64,000 nt of DNA from Arbacia lixula (taxonomy: Eukaryota > Echinodermata > Echinoidea > Arbacioida > Arbaciidae), in the NCBI GenBank assembly GCA_963669155.1, contig OZ022576.1, positions 12,146,204 to 12,210,203 on the forward strand. The letters are read 5' to 3'. How positions within the stretch are numbered: position 1 is the stretch's first letter; each line of letters begins with the position of its first letter. Position numbers and translations under genes: made by a program. Below are positions 48,736 to 60,213 of the stretch, one piece after another. The notes under the pieces were generated by a model, which saw only the letters and a list, made by a program, of their open reading frames with translations, was not told the DNA's origin and ran no database searches.

Positions 48736-49082
48736 TCCGTGATTGACGAGGCCCTTTTTCTCAAACTTTACCATTTACCAAGATTGACAAGTGCTACTAC
48801 CTCTAACAGGAAGAAGTCTCGCAATACCTGAATAATATGTTTATCACAAATGTATGTATTATGAATCCTTAATTTTTTGGTAATGAAAAATTAATACTTT
48901 CTCATATTTGATCGAAAGATTGTTGTTGCCATGTAGAAAAATTCCTTTTCTTACTTTTCAAACTTTTTTTCAAAACAATTTGCACTTGGTTTAAAACTGT
49001 TATATCACAACGATTTATGTCCTATGTTACCCCCTTTCACTTTATACGAGCCAAATCTGTGACTTCACATAATCTTAACCTG

Positions 49083-49145
49083 GAACCATCTTCATGAAAG
49101 CTGGCTAAGCCTAGCAAGTTCTTAAAGTACATTCAGCTACATGCG
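49083..49145. mobile_element. Half copy of hairpin MITE family B
   Basis: CCTGGAACCATCTTCATGAA...TAAGCCTAG-AAGTT-TTAAAGT-CATTCAGCTACATG follows the left arm of the 55.5 kb element but lacks its right arm. Confidence 0.65.
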
Positions 49146-49760
49146 TGTTGAGCAACGAGATAGGTATAAAGGTTACATGAAAACGACCCCTGGACAGTAC
49201 TATGGACCCATCCCGTCTTCATCTCTCCTATTCCACTATGTATCTCTTTTGCTATGTCCATGTTATGTATTTGAAAACATGGTTGGTAAAATGAATAATG
49301 GTAAAGATATTAAATCGAGAAGAGTACGCACGTTACAGGTGCGATGGATATGGTATTTAGTCACGAAGACTCGAAGTCAAATACGTGGACCGCTCTTGGG
49401 TCATATTAATCCCACAGTACCCTAGCTGAATGATACAAACGTCAATAAGCTTTTCCTGGCTTGGTATTGAAAGCCGTTTAAACTCCGACAAACAGATACA
49501 CTGCCTTTCTTCATGTTACTTCCAACCACGATGCTGTTATTGATTCTGAATAGTAAGTACTAAAACTTGTTTCAAGCTAGTGCCTGAGGAAAATGTGATC
49601 CTATAGACCTGCCCCAACATACCCAGAGGTATTAGGTCAAAATACAGGACTGAATACTCGTAAAACAGCTATGCAACACTGTGAATATGAAAAGCCACAG
49701 TTGATCGAAAATACCACTCGAACTTTAAAGAAAGTTAATAACTGAGAAAAAAAAACTTAC
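49146..49760. other. Nothing recognised; would be intron of the minus-strand gene
   Basis: No exon-like block. An open plus frame at 49141-49425 has no support. Confidence 0.35.
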
Positions 49761-49845
49761 CAAAGACTGTGGCACTGCTTGAGATAAGGCACAATGACAA
49801 AACGACGCACACAGCAAAAACCCAATACTGTCTTGCTGCTTCCAT
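49761..49845 (-). CDS. Candidate first coding exon with signal peptide
   Basis: On the minus strand ATG (49845-49843) opens 28 codons and one extra base before the donor TTTG|GTAAGT. The peptide is MEAARQYW, then a hydrophobic core VFAVCVVLSLCLI, then SSSATVF. This is a textbook secretory signal sequence with a small-residue cleavage region. Its outgoing phase is 1. Upstream (50.1-50.7 kb) is CpG-rich, as expected for a promoter. The candidate exons at 17511-17575 and 16901-16969 on the same strand fit the phase and would extend the protein, with an intron of about 32 kb. The frame, motif and splice site are seen; the gene model is inferred. The product is unknown, probably secreted or membrane-bound. 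Confidence 0.5.
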
Positions 49846-50099
49846 TGCGATACAAGAAAGTTTGATGCTACCAGCTACTACCTGTCCTGAGATGATCCAA
49901 GATATAACGCCGAAGTTAACTCCTCCTCAAGAAAACTCTCCACTAAAAAATCCTCCTCACCTTAACGATATTTGAATAAAAACACCGAAACGTAGCAGAT
50001 TATGTATGTGACTCTGTGTGAGATTTGTTTTGTCTTTTACACTTGCTAAGAAAAGAATTGGATAAAGCTCCTTGATATTCTCCAGAACAACCTGTTTTT

Positions 50100-50720
50100 C
50101 GTTACTGCGAACTAGAAATAATAATCGCGAGGTTCTGCCAGCGCAGAGGAGAGACACTTGTATCTTGGAAAACTCGCAACACTCCGGTAGAGGTCGTCCC
50201 ACTTTTGATTACGACTGCTTCTCTTTCTAGCCGACGCGTGCCGCAGAAGAGGATATTATCATAGTTACGCGTGGGATGATTTTTTCCTTTGTTATTTCTG
50301 TTTTTCACGGCATCTGTAAAACTAGACGGAGATGAAGGGAGTTGTCCTGTTGGTGTCTCCGTAATGTAACTCGTGCTATGACTAGGGACTTGTGGGCGCA
50401 GCCAGCTCAACAAGTGAAGACGAGAGTTTCTAGGGATTCTGGCCTCCCCGGATCGCTCTCATGCACTGCTCGCACTACAAACTTCAGGAAGAAGGAGATT
50501 CGTTAGCCGCGTGAGTGCGCACTCTCATCCAATTAGCCAAAAAAGTATTTCCCGCCGATCACTCCGATCCTCCATTTGCCCATCTACGATCCCCCCTTAC
50601 TCCGACCCCCCTGAAGATTGTAAAGGTGAAGCGAGTAGAGCTGGCTCGTACAACTCACTCAGTGGCGGCGGTGTGCAGCTAGCGCAGAGCGTCGTGTCGT
50701 AATGCGAGGGAAAGATCACA
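50100..50720 (-). promoter_or_regulatory. CpG-rich promoter-like region
   Basis: G+C and CpG are clearly raised (CGACGCGTGCCGCAGAAG, TTAGCCGCGTGAGTGCGCAC). It contains CCAAT at 50529-50533 and a perfect E2F-type TTTCCCGCC at 50548-50556. It lies directly upstream of the signal-peptide exon. Confidence 0.45.
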
Positions 50721-52081
50721 ATTATACGACTGGCTGCCTTTGTAATGGTTTGCGTTGCGACTTTTCAAGGCGCCTTTTTCGAGAAGTCGCCTCAGTACTG
50801 TAGCGAAGAAAAAAGCCATTCGGCTAATTATTCTATCTCTCTCGAGCTTTATGCCGTGTTTCCTCGCATCTCTCTGCCATCACTATAATGAAGTTGGTTG
50901 TTACTTTAACGATACAAACACGAATACAGCAGGCTAGATTAAACTCCTTACTCGAACAAATTTCATTAACTTGTGGGGAAATGTCGCGGGCCACACTCTT
51001 GTCACCGGAAGTGAGATTTAGCTCCGTGTCTTCTCCTTACAAGCAACTATTAAATCGGCGAATTAGCTGGATGGGATAACATTGAGCTCTGTTGGCACTT
51101 CAGGCTTTTCAAAACAATATACCCTTATTTATGAAGTTAATTTCTTATTGTGGCAATTAATCCTTTTATTATATTAATTCCATCATAAAACCAAAACAAG
51201 CAACTTGAAACTAAAAAAAAAACACGTGAATGACACAGAAACATATCACATTATTGAAATATAAGCACTCAAAATCTCAATGGAGTTTAAGTTTTGGAAA
51301 TGTATCATAGATATATAGACAATTACTATTTCTTCCTGACTGCATATACACAATCTATAATAAGCAGGTTTTGCGTCATGAATGATGACTATGAATACAA
51401 AATAGCAAACTTCATTTTTATCAGAGCAGTCAAATTTATCAGGATTTTTAATAAAACGAAGCATACAACCTTTTTTTGCGCCAGGCAAAGTATTCCCTTT
51501 TTTTTTATATGTGTGTATGTTAATAGTTCAATTACGATTTTTTTACGCACATCTAATTTCAAAGGCACGGGGACCGTACCAAGTGCGACTTTGACGAGCA
51601 GGTGCACGTTGCTTTCACCTGAATGTTCGACACGCAGATTTCACGTCACAGTCACAGTCACAGTCAGTCACAGTCTTGTCTGTCCAAAAGTCTCGCTTAT
51701 CACAGATGTGAGCTGATCGTGTGAAACATCTCTCCCAGTTTACGGTTTGAAAGGAATAGAAAGCCTAACTCTCAGACTGACTGATCGACTGACGCAACTT
51801 CAAATGTTACTGACCCCTAGTAATGACATACACGTCCTACCCTAAGTACCACCATATAAAGTCATGCCACTAAGCTTACACGAATCATCATGATTGGGAG
51901 GATGATGTTCGTTATTCAGAACTTCCGTTAAGTGAAGTGAGGTTAGTTAATCCAAAATGAACTACGGTTCCGTTAATCCAAAGGTTCGTTAATCCAAAGG
52001 TTTGGATACTCCGAACGCACGTTATTTATATAATCCGTTATTTCGAATTTTCCTTGTTCCGAAGATTCTGTGTCGACTCTC
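50721..52081. other. No gene recognised; start of TTCGTTAATCC-like text near 51910
   Basis: CACAGT tandem units lie near 51644-51672. From about 51905 TTCGTTA-TCC-AAGG units appear that relate to the minisatellite at 58.7 kb. Confidence 0.4.
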
Positions 52082-52461
52082 CTCACTGCATTTTTTTTGT
52101 ACAAGTCAGAACAGTTTCGGGCTAGACTGAGATTAAACGAAAAATGAAATGGGATTCGTTAATCCGAGGATAAAGAGTGATCGTGTTTCAAACAATGAAA
52201 TACCGTACGTTAATCCTAAAAAGCATTAGGATTCGTTAAAATTAAAAAAATGAAACAAACTTCTTCAACTACTTTTATGCTAGATTTCATACTGCATGAC
52301 CCATGGGAATAGTGTGTTTTACCAGCGTAAAGAATGCCCGGATGGCGCATAAAGAGTTAAGTAAAAATAATCATTTTCGGATTAACGAACCCCATTTCAT
52401 TTCGCATTCAATCTAAGTCTAGGTCGATATTGTTCTAACTTGTACAAAAACATGCAGTGAG
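52082..52461. mobile_element. 380 bp foldback element, related to the 58.7 kb minisatellite
   Basis: The left arm (CTCACTGCA, TTGTACAAGT, AGAACA, CTAGACT, AATGAAATGGGATTCGTTAA) pairs with the right arm (TTAACGAACCCCATTTCATT ... ACTTGTACAAAAACATGCAG). Arms are about 90 bp. TTCGTTAATCCGA is the same core motif as in the minisatellite. Confidence 0.85.
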
Positions 52462-53108
52462 AAAGTAAAATTTGTAAATGAGTAATCCATAGGCACTTCC
52501 GTATTTTTTATATTCTTATAATATTATGTCTTCGTGGAAATTCAATAAATAAACTGCTCGACGTACCGTAATATGTATTTAGGAATTGTGATCTTCTGCA
52601 GGATTTGTCCTACATAAACCCTCTTTCAGAAGATTTAGTGTGGCCTACATGCAGCTTATCATATAATCGTTCAGTATAATTTTCTGAAAAAAAAATCGAT
52701 CGTGCATCGAACTACATGGGACCTTCAGTTTGCGGGGACAAAATCACGACAAATGCTGCAAAATGCATGTGTACCCTCATTTCATAAACCGAAGGAAAGT
52801 AAAGAATTTGAACCCTTCCGTCTAGATGATTTTGCGATTAAAGCTTTTAATGGAGTAGGTTAGCTGGACATTTGCGTAAATTTATGAAACTAGGACATGT
52901 GGGCACAAGTTTGCAACTCGATACACACTGAGAGATATCTCGTCCGGAAATACTACATTTAGGAAAAAAAACATTACACAAGAAAACTTGTGCGGTGAAT
53001 AATATGTAATAAATATGAATTGAACAGCACAAAATATAGACGGAAAAGGGTCTACGCCTTCATTAAAACTCCTACCACCATATAGTGCGAGCATCATTTC
53101 CCTTACAT
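52462..53108. other. Nothing recognised
   Basis: AT-rich, with no exon or repeat boundary. Confidence 0.4.
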
Positions 53109-53602
53109 ATAAACCCCTAAAAAAAGTTCTGCAACTCAGATTTGAGGGGTCATATATCTTAAGTTTCTTCATTATCGTACATAAATGAGGTATCAAAACA
53201 CAGCACAACTAATTATGTGTACAATGGTATGTCTTTTGAAATGATCATATGAATATTCACGTGAATCATAAATCATAAAATGCCTCGACGTTCTGAATAT
53301 GCAGCGATATTTAAACTGGAATGTTGCAAAATTATGTGTTATCCGTTTGTTTTGCTCATGAAATGAGTTTGAATGATGTTGATGCGGGGATGCGTGAATA
53401 TTCATTGTCACATTAACACTATAAAAACATTACATATTCAAAAGAAATGGAGCCTTCGCTGTTGAAAACAATGCATTCTTTCACCGATGTGAAGAAGAAT
53501 AATCAAATTTTCTAATGATACACCAGTCACGTAGGAATATGAAGCAACAGACAATATATTAACCCAAAAAATTGAGTTGCAGAACCTTTTTGAGGGGTTT
53601 AT
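53109..53602. mobile_element. Non-autonomous element with 31-base inverted ends
   Basis: TAAACCCCTAAAAAAAGTTC...TGCAACTCAG at the left is complementary, with a few mismatches, to TTGAGTTGCAGAACCTTTTT...GAGGGGTTTA at the right (53572-53602). The spacer of about 430 bp has no transposase. The AT-rich flank makes the TA target duplication uncertain. It is probably a Tc1/mariner-type MITE. Confidence 0.75.
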
Positions 53603-53623
53603 ATAATATATATATATATATAT

Positions 53624-53667
53624 AATAACAAATGCGTCACATATAATATATATGACGCATTTGTTAT
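53624..53667. repeat. Perfect hairpin next to (TA)n
   Basis: ATAACAAATGCGTCA and TGACGCATTTGTTAT flank a TA-rich loop. A TA array (53601-53623) adjoins. Confidence 0.85.
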
Positions 53668-55409
53668 GTATAATAATAACACTCGGGTCACCCATTAGTG
53701 TTGTTGTGCAACTAGACGGTTCTCATCTCAACATCAGAAGACTGACTCCAAATGCTTGTCTTTCCATTTCTTTTTCCAATATCTATTTGCATATATTTTC
53801 CGTGGCTAAGCCGAACAATCTTCTCAGATTATAATAGCACCCCCAGGATTAATTCAACAGACAAGAACATAATTGTATCATTGTACATCGTGAGATCCGT
53901 CTGTTATTTTCTGATTGAAAATATACATAAGGGATAAATATTAAATTTCATCTGGGTTTTCTTTTTCTGCACCCAAGTATTATGTATGAATTGATTTAAA
54001 CGTGTAATGTTTTAATATGTGTGTCAAACAATGCAAAAACTATGGTGCCCTGCGGGTTTCATGTATGGTAAATAGAACGAACTTGAAACTTGAAATTTTA
54101 CGCACGCGCATTTGCTTAGCGTAATTAGTCAGTGCGAGGATGCTTATCCCTTTGAACATTTGACCATTTTCTACCATCGGACCTAAACAGTTCCATCTTC
54201 TTTCTCCAAATGCACATCCAAGAGACTGGCAACAGGAGCCATGCGGGTTGAAAATACGTTGCATAACCAAAAGAAGCAAATATACAATAGAATAGAATGT
54301 AAAAAGAGAAAAAGTGTTACACAGTATTCTGATTTATTCTAAGGTGACGCACATTTCCTTCGTATTTTGGCTGAGAGCATTAATCGAACATTGCAACATC
54401 CTTACATATATATTGTTTTATTGAAAAATAAATGTAGTTGGATTAAAAAAAAATCATTGAAAGACGTACTGGACGCCAAGGTTCGCGCTGTAGTAATCCG
54501 CGACGATTTTCAGATAAACATGCAGTGTATTAGTATAAATTCAGCATTGTATGCAAATAATACACATACAACTGTTACTCCAGGAAACTCACGTTGACAT
54601 GTTCTGAGTAGAATCTTCAATCATAAAGATGGAGGGGAGTGTTTGTTGTATTCATTAGATCGAAGCCTTCATATACGTAGATGCTGAACAAGCTTTGATG
54701 AGAAATATCGTAGAATTAGAAGTAGACATTGCAAATGGAAATGCAATTACTAAGCTCTTGGGGACATATACATGATTAATGATACCATATGACAGCATTT
54801 CATGGGCTCTGTTTGCTCCCCAAATCCACAACACTAAGAATCTCTGAACATGTTTGTCAGCAATATGCAGTTACGAGTGCTTGGGAACCCTCAAGGGGAA
54901 GGTTACGTTCATTGCAATATTTTGAGCATGACCTGACAAATACTGAGTAACACTTCATAAATATTATATATATCATATATTCCATACAACAGCTCCTGGA
55001 CAAAAACTATTGCACAATGTTAAAACAAAATAGAACTAAAGCATGCACTATATACAGTAAAACATAAACAAGCAAAACAACTATAACAAAGAGACAAGAG
55101 TATAGGAAAAAGTCAATGAATTATATTGGTGAGTTGACCGCGTGTTGGCAAAGGTTAATACAACTCATGATTACTATCTCGCTGACATTTGAAATAGAGT
55201 AAAACACAGACGGTAATTGATATGTCTTCTTGTTATACAATCATTGTTCCACTTCCTTTACGGAACTTGAAAAGTGCAAGCACATTAACCAGTTTTGCGT
55301 GAAACAAACTGCTGTCATGTTATACTTGTGCCAAGATACACGAGTGGTACATAATTAATGACGATGTATATCTCACACAGTGATATACCACCACCAACGC
55401 ACTTGCTTG
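53668..55409. other. No gene recognised
   Basis: Ordinary AT-rich DNA over 1.7 kb. Confidence 0.45.
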
Positions 55410-55475
55410 ACCCCCCCCCCCCCCTCCTTCCCTCCCCCCCCCCCCCTCTTCTTGCCCCTCTCTCTCTCCCCCCGA
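55410..55475. repeat. Poly-C / CT-rich tract
   Basis: Two C runs of more than ten bases separated by TCCTTCCCT. Confidence 0.95.
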
Positions 55476-55500
55476 AGGAGCCACCTTATTCAAAGAAGAC

Positions 55501-55614
55501 CAGGGGCCATATTCATGAAACCATACTAAGCCTAGTTAGTTACTAAAGTGAATTCAGCTACATACATTTTTTAGTAATAACTAGGCTAGTAAGGTTTCAT
55601 GAATATGGCCCCAG
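55501..55614. mobile_element. Hairpin MITE, family B
   Basis: CAGGGGCCATATTCATGAAA...ACTAAGCCTAGTTAGTTACTAAA pairs with TTAGTAATAACTAGGCTAGT...TTTCATGAATATGGCCCC. The 114 bp element is a near-complete stem with a loop around CAGCTACATAC. Confidence 0.88.
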
Positions 55615-55820
55615 GAAGATAGCCTTGATAAATGCATGCTGCCGTATAGATCAAGGACACTATGTAAGCGTATGTAGACGGCGCCAATATCCTTCTTCCA
55701 ATGTACTCTGATTGCACCATCTATATACAGCCGTACACCATTCTCTGATCTGACCATCTGACCATCTACATGTATCTCTACATTGATGTGAATACAATAT
55801 GATCTTTTTCTTTATTTCAG

Positions 55821-55885
55821 CTTGGTTCTCTGTGTGAAGAACAAGAAATATGCTGTTTACCTCTTGCCATAGAAATATAAATAAA
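55821..55885 (+). CDS. Candidate terminal exon with polyadenylation signal
   Basis: An excellent acceptor (TCTTTTTCTTTATTTCAG) is followed by short open frames that end within 20 codons: LGSLCEEQEICCLPLAIEI-stop (phase 0) or LVLCVKNKKYAVYLLP-stop (phase 2). An AATAAA hexamer lies at 55880-55885 at once after the stop. The arrangement acceptor, stop, AATAAA is typical of a short 3' exon. The frame is undecided and no upstream exon is identified. Confidence 0.33.
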
Positions 55886-56094
55886 ATTATACATTGCTCC
55901 GTCGGACAGTGTACTCGAAAGCCTACAAATAAATTAAACGTCTGGTTATAAAGAAACGGAACAATATAAAGGGCTATGTAAAACGTTTACTTCACTTAAA
56001 ATCATGTTTTGATTTAAACACAAAGTTCTCCTTGGCTCCTTATATGGCTTTTACTTGCTGACTGTAGTGCAAATGAAGCATGTTGTAAAATCCA
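55886..56094. other. Nothing recognised
   Basis: Short non-coding gap before the LINE tail. Confidence 0.35.
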
Positions 56095-56380
56095 ACAGAT
56101 TTTGCTGATGCCGCATTAGCGCTGTGGAATTTACTTTCAGAGGAGCTAAGAAACTAATATTCGATGACGTAACTTTGTTAACTTTGTTAACGAAGACTTA
56201 TTTGTTTGATCGTGTGTTGTGAAGATAGAAATTCATTCTTCCTTCTTTTCTAAGATGTTGACGATTCTCGTTTCATATTTGTTATTCGTTTGTTGCAAAG
56301 CGCCTTGGAAATTTAATCACAATAAAAAATGGAGTTATGTAAATGTTATGTTCTATTATTATCATTATAATTTCATCACT
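56095..56380 (+). mobile_element. LINE 3' end with GCGCCTTGG...ATTATTAT tail
   Basis: FADAALALWNLLSEELRN, then after a stop and frameshift TLLTLLTKTYLF, gives the C-terminal motif A-LWN-LP-R...FK-LKTYLF of L2-like reverse transcriptases. About 110 bp on comes GCAAAGCGCCTTGGAAATTT and ATGTAAATGTTATG-TATTATTATC, the conserved 3' terminus and trinucleotide tail seen in many invertebrate LINEs. The 76-codon open frame at 56219-56449 is this 3' UTR, not a gene. Confidence 0.75.
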
Positions 56381-57534
56381 TTTAGTGATAAATTAGTAAC
56401 TCAATCGGGAATTCCGAATGTTAAATTTGATAGGGACCTTAAGAAATGACATTTTGTTAAATGACATTAATTGTTAATCACTGTGGAACATTCTCCATGC
56501 TAACGCATGTAATCATTTAAAAAATATTCAACAATCCATCAGGAATTACAGTTACTTCTTCCTCACTAATTGGCAATATGATATGTAACATTTACATTGA
56601 GCACATCTCACCGGGAATTATGTACAACGATGTGTCTAATAATTTACCTAGTTGCACATGCATGCACCTCATGAAATAAGAGTAACAAACAAAATCAGAG
56701 TCAGGAATTAAACCATAACTATTTTCTTAGATGAAATGATGGTCTTACTAGTGAAATGTGTGCTGATATGCTAATTAATGAATCCGCCGAAATTACTTTA
56801 CGTAAAAATGTGACTATTATCTCAATACCAAGACCTAAATAGTCTTCTCGTAATATAAATCTCTGATTACTTAAGCACTACTGAAATCAAGTAAAGATTG
56901 AAACAAGCCTGATAAAATAATACTGTAAAATACTAAAAACACTCGATACGGTACGAAGGGACAAATAGAACAGCATCAAGTAAACAAAATTATAAGACTT
57001 TCAAAAAAATAAATTTAGAAAGAAAGAAAAGATAAGGCTGAAATACATTGTCCGCATGGGGCATAATTGAAAATGATACACACATCAGTTTTACACTAAC
57101 TTAATGTCCATTTACAACTGCAGTCTCAATCGTATTTATTATTAGTAATTAGTAAGTGGACCTCTTCAAGCTAAACACTATTTTAAATACCTTCTTCCCC
57201 AGCCAGGTAAACAATCGCTTTTCTTCATTTCTAGTCGCACAGAAATACTTGAACTTTTTTACTGCATTGAAATTGTGTCCCATATTCTGATTTAGCGATT
57301 AGTGAATTCACTTATCGAAAATAATCTCTGCTATCTCAGAGTCATCGTGTAATAGTGGTTTCCATGGAGATATGTAAAGCCTTTGATACTGGGATGATTT
57401 TATGTTAGTATATAACTTGCATCATTATGTATAAAATGAATCCCATAAAATTAGTTCATTTTTTTTCTCTCAAACACAAAACAATGTCTCTTCTTTTCGA
57501 CAAATTAAAATTCGATTTCAAGTAGTGTCTTCCA
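56381..57534. other. No gene recognised
   Basis: AT-rich, possibly containing unrecognisable LINE debris upstream of 57535. Confidence 0.35.
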
Positions 57535-58200
57535 GTGTTTCACTCTTAATCCATTCTCATTTTGGATATACATTAATGATCAGTGTTTCATCTCTAAATC
57601 TGCCATAAAAATGTCTCACGCAGACGACACGAATGTTTTCTTTCTTTACAACCTAATCTTGTAAATGTATCTTTGAAATCCTAATTTACGAATGTGCTCA
57701 ATATCAGGCAAATATATAAATGGATGAGAATGTACTTGAACCAAAAAACACGAAATTTGTTCGTGTTACAAGAAAACCACATTTAAATGGGAATTCTCAG
57801 AATTAAAGGGTAACGATCCAAATTTCGAGAAGAATACTATTATTTTCATACAAATTTAAATACTTTATCATGGACATAAAGTATGTTTATAATGCTATTA
57901 TGCTTTCATTTTATACTACTGTAAAAAAGGTATGCCAAAGAAGCAAAATAGAGAACGAATATGCAGAGTAAAAACGTTTATTCTTTTTTGCAAATAACAC
58001 CCAATATCTTACCCATATATAGGCCAACCCGTTTTCTTTAACAATATACTTCCACTATCCAAATGACATATTCTCCAATTTATTCTTCTTTGTTTAAATT
58101 ACATTCAATAGAATTGCTACTCGTGTAGCAATGTTCTATCTCAACTCAAATGTACACAACTACCCCATGCTATACTCAAACAATATAATTTTGCTCTTGC
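57535..58200 (+). mobile_element. Decayed CR1/L2-like LINE, RT palm to thumb
   Basis: Broken frames give FTLNPFSFWIYINDQCFISK and, after a short gap, SHADDTNVFFLYN (the F/YADDTN-F catalytic motif, near 57625-57660). Then follow MRMYLNQKTRNLFVLQE, NDIFSNLFFF and MFYLNSNVHNYPMLYSNN (near 58131-58185). Spacing between ADD and HNYP is as expected for this clade. Many stops and indels show an old copy. Confidence 0.72.
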
Positions 58201-58732
58201 AAACCGTACCGTTTGATATACTGCCCCGAGGTCGAGGTCTTCCACGAGACCTCCACTCACGCACATTCAAGCACGCTTTTGCATTTCATGTACAAGGCTC
58301 CTGCTGTCCTGCTCTCTTCAAAATCAACGATGAGCTTACATTGATGACACAATACATTGTACTTAGATACAGGACATTGTCAGCCCTATCCGTGCACTAT
58401 ATGCACTACACTCCTGAGAGGAAGAGAAAGTGTAGCCCGGTTGAAATAAAGGACATACCTATTGAAGGACAGTCCAATTTCCTCCTTGATTAGTCTAATC
58501 AATTGTAACTGATGATATTGTTCTTTGTCCTGTCACCCCATTCCTTCCTTCCCCTCCTCATTATCCTTTCTCACTCTTTCCCTTTATTTTCCATTCTTCT
58601 CTCTCCCTTCCATTTTCAGTCTTATTCCTTTTTAGCATGCTCAATGCGCACAGTTCTTGCAATGGCATCATGTGCACATACATAATTGCAGCAGTAGTTA
58701 ACTAGTCAGGGGTGTCATCCTACAGGTTCCAG
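58201..58732. other. Open frame of unknown nature, then non-coding
   Basis: A plus-strand frame continues from the LINE fragment to 58493 (FHVQGSCCPALFKINDEL, HYTPERKRKCSPVEIKDIPI). It may be LINE-adjacent or another decayed element; no domain is recognised. Confidence 0.3.
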
Positions 58733-59280
58733 CTCGTTATTCCAAAGGTTCGGTATTCCAAAGGTTCGTCAAATCCGAAGGTTTATTATTCTAAAGGTTC
58801 GTCATTCCGAAGCTTCGTTACTCCGAATGTTCGTTAATCCGCAGCTTTATAATTCCGAAGGTTCATTATTCCGAAGGTCTATTATTCCAAAGATTTGTCA
58901 TTCTGAAGGTTTGTCATTCTGAAGGTCTGTCATTGAGAAGGTTCATCATACCGAAGGTTCGTCAGACAGTTTGTTTGTCATTCCAAAGGCTAAGGCTCGG
59001 TATGGCAAAGGTTTTCATTTCAAAGACTCGTTATTCAGAATATCTATCATTCCGAAGGTTTTCATGCCGAAGGCTCGTTATTCCGAAGATCTGTCATTCT
59101 GAAGGTACGTTATTCCGAAGGTTCGGTATTCCGAAGATTTTCATTCCACAGGCTCGTTATTCTGAAGATCTGTCATTCCGAAGGTTCGGTATTCCGAAGG
59201 TTTTCATGCCGAAGGCTCGTTATTCCGAAGATCTGTCATTCAGAAGCTTCGTTATTCCTATGTTTATGCCTAAGGTTTGA
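58733..59280. repeat. Minisatellite, ATTCCGAAGGTTCGTT-like unit
   Basis: About 30 imperfect copies of a roughly 17-21 bp unit (TTCGTTATTCCGAAGG and variants) form higher-order blocks of about 63 bp near the right end. The 115-codon open frame at 58933-59280 is a translation of the array (RYSEDLSFRRFGIPK). Confidence 0.95.
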
Positions 59281-59425
59281 TTGTCCAAAATGAGATAAGG
59301 CTTGCTTGTCAGGAAATTAAAAAGGGTTCATTAATCCGAAAATGAAACAAGGAACGTTAATCCGATAATACTTACTACACAGTATTTTTTATTTTTACTT
59401 AACTTTTTATGCGCCATTGAGGGAC
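59281..59425. repeat. Flank shared with the 52 kb foldback element
   Basis: TTCATTAATCCGAAAATGAA and TACTTAACTTTTTATGCGCCAT match, in inverse orientation, the text TTCGGATTAACGAACCCCAT and GGCGCATAAAGAGTTAAGTA at 52334-52400. Confidence 0.75.
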
Positions 59426-60090
59426 ATTTGTACAACGGCATTGAAAAGCTTGGCAGAGAGAGAGTGTTAAAGCAGTTTATTTCTATTTTGCATCAACAAA
59501 ACCTATTTAATTTTAATGTAATATTCATGTCTAGGAAATATGGATCTTTATATAGAGTTGAAGGTCCTATCATTTATTTGTTTTCCATGATAGGCAATGC
59601 TTCTTTATTCAATAATCAATTTGTTGTATGATTAGTGTAATTTTTTTTAATATGCTAGCTTCATAGTTTAACATGTGCAATGGAATCCACAACATGTCTC
59701 TAAAGATGTCTTTTTTCTGTAGATTGTTGAATGTTACAACATAATAAACGATATTATTTAGAGAAAGTGTTTATGTACGTATTAATTATTGCTATCATTA
59801 TTGTTATTTTGTGTCGAAAAATTGAAAATTTGCAATGTTGATCTTTTATTTTATTTATTCGTAGGTAATCATCATATTTACTCTTTGTTCTTCTACGCAT
59901 TCTTCACTTTAGGCGTTACATTGAGTTATATAGTAACAATATTGTTTTAGTATTGGTGCAAAAAAAGTTGAGAGATTTTCTTTTTGCTTAAGAAAAAACA
60001 GGTTCGTGTCAAATTAAGTTTTTATGATTCGAAATTCATAGTGAAAAGGTTTAATAAAGGCGAATTCAATCATATCAAGGAGGTATTTCG
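59426..60090. other. No gene recognised
   Basis: A 67-codon plus frame at 59428-59631 has no splice or domain support. An ATTAAA-type hexamer for a minus-strand transcript lies near 60050. Confidence 0.35.
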
Positions 60091-60213
60091 CTAGATCCGA
60101 TGTCCTTTGAAGACGTAGGCACCATTGTGTGGAGAATTCGTGAAAACTTTTTTAGAATGAAAGCGGTCATCATGTGTAGCATGACGTAGAAAGATCCCTG
60201 CATGGTCTGAAAC
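60091..60213 (-). CDS. Candidate terminal exon, 40 codons and stop
   Basis: On the minus strand the acceptor CTGGGTTTTTTAATTCATTGTAG precedes a phase-0 frame: VSDHAGIFLRHATHDDRFHS, then KKVFTNSPHNGAYVFKGHRI and TAG (60093-60091). The composition is strongly protein-like. ATTAAA, a common polyadenylation variant, follows about 35 bases after the stop. Another frame is also open across this stretch, so coding is not proven. Upstream exons would lie to the right, and none was found. No family is recognised. Confidence 0.33.
   Translation of the reverse strand, partial: VSDHAGIFLRHATHDDRFHSKKVFTNSPHNGAYVFKGHRI

Noticed and set aside
56219..56449. 76-codon frame with hydrophobic start
   Set aside because: It lies in the 3' untranslated tail of a LINE (GCGCCTTGG...ATTATT).
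58933..59280. 115-codon repetitive protein
   Set aside because: Its repeats follow the DNA minisatellite exactly, and neither a flanking promoter nor splice support is seen.
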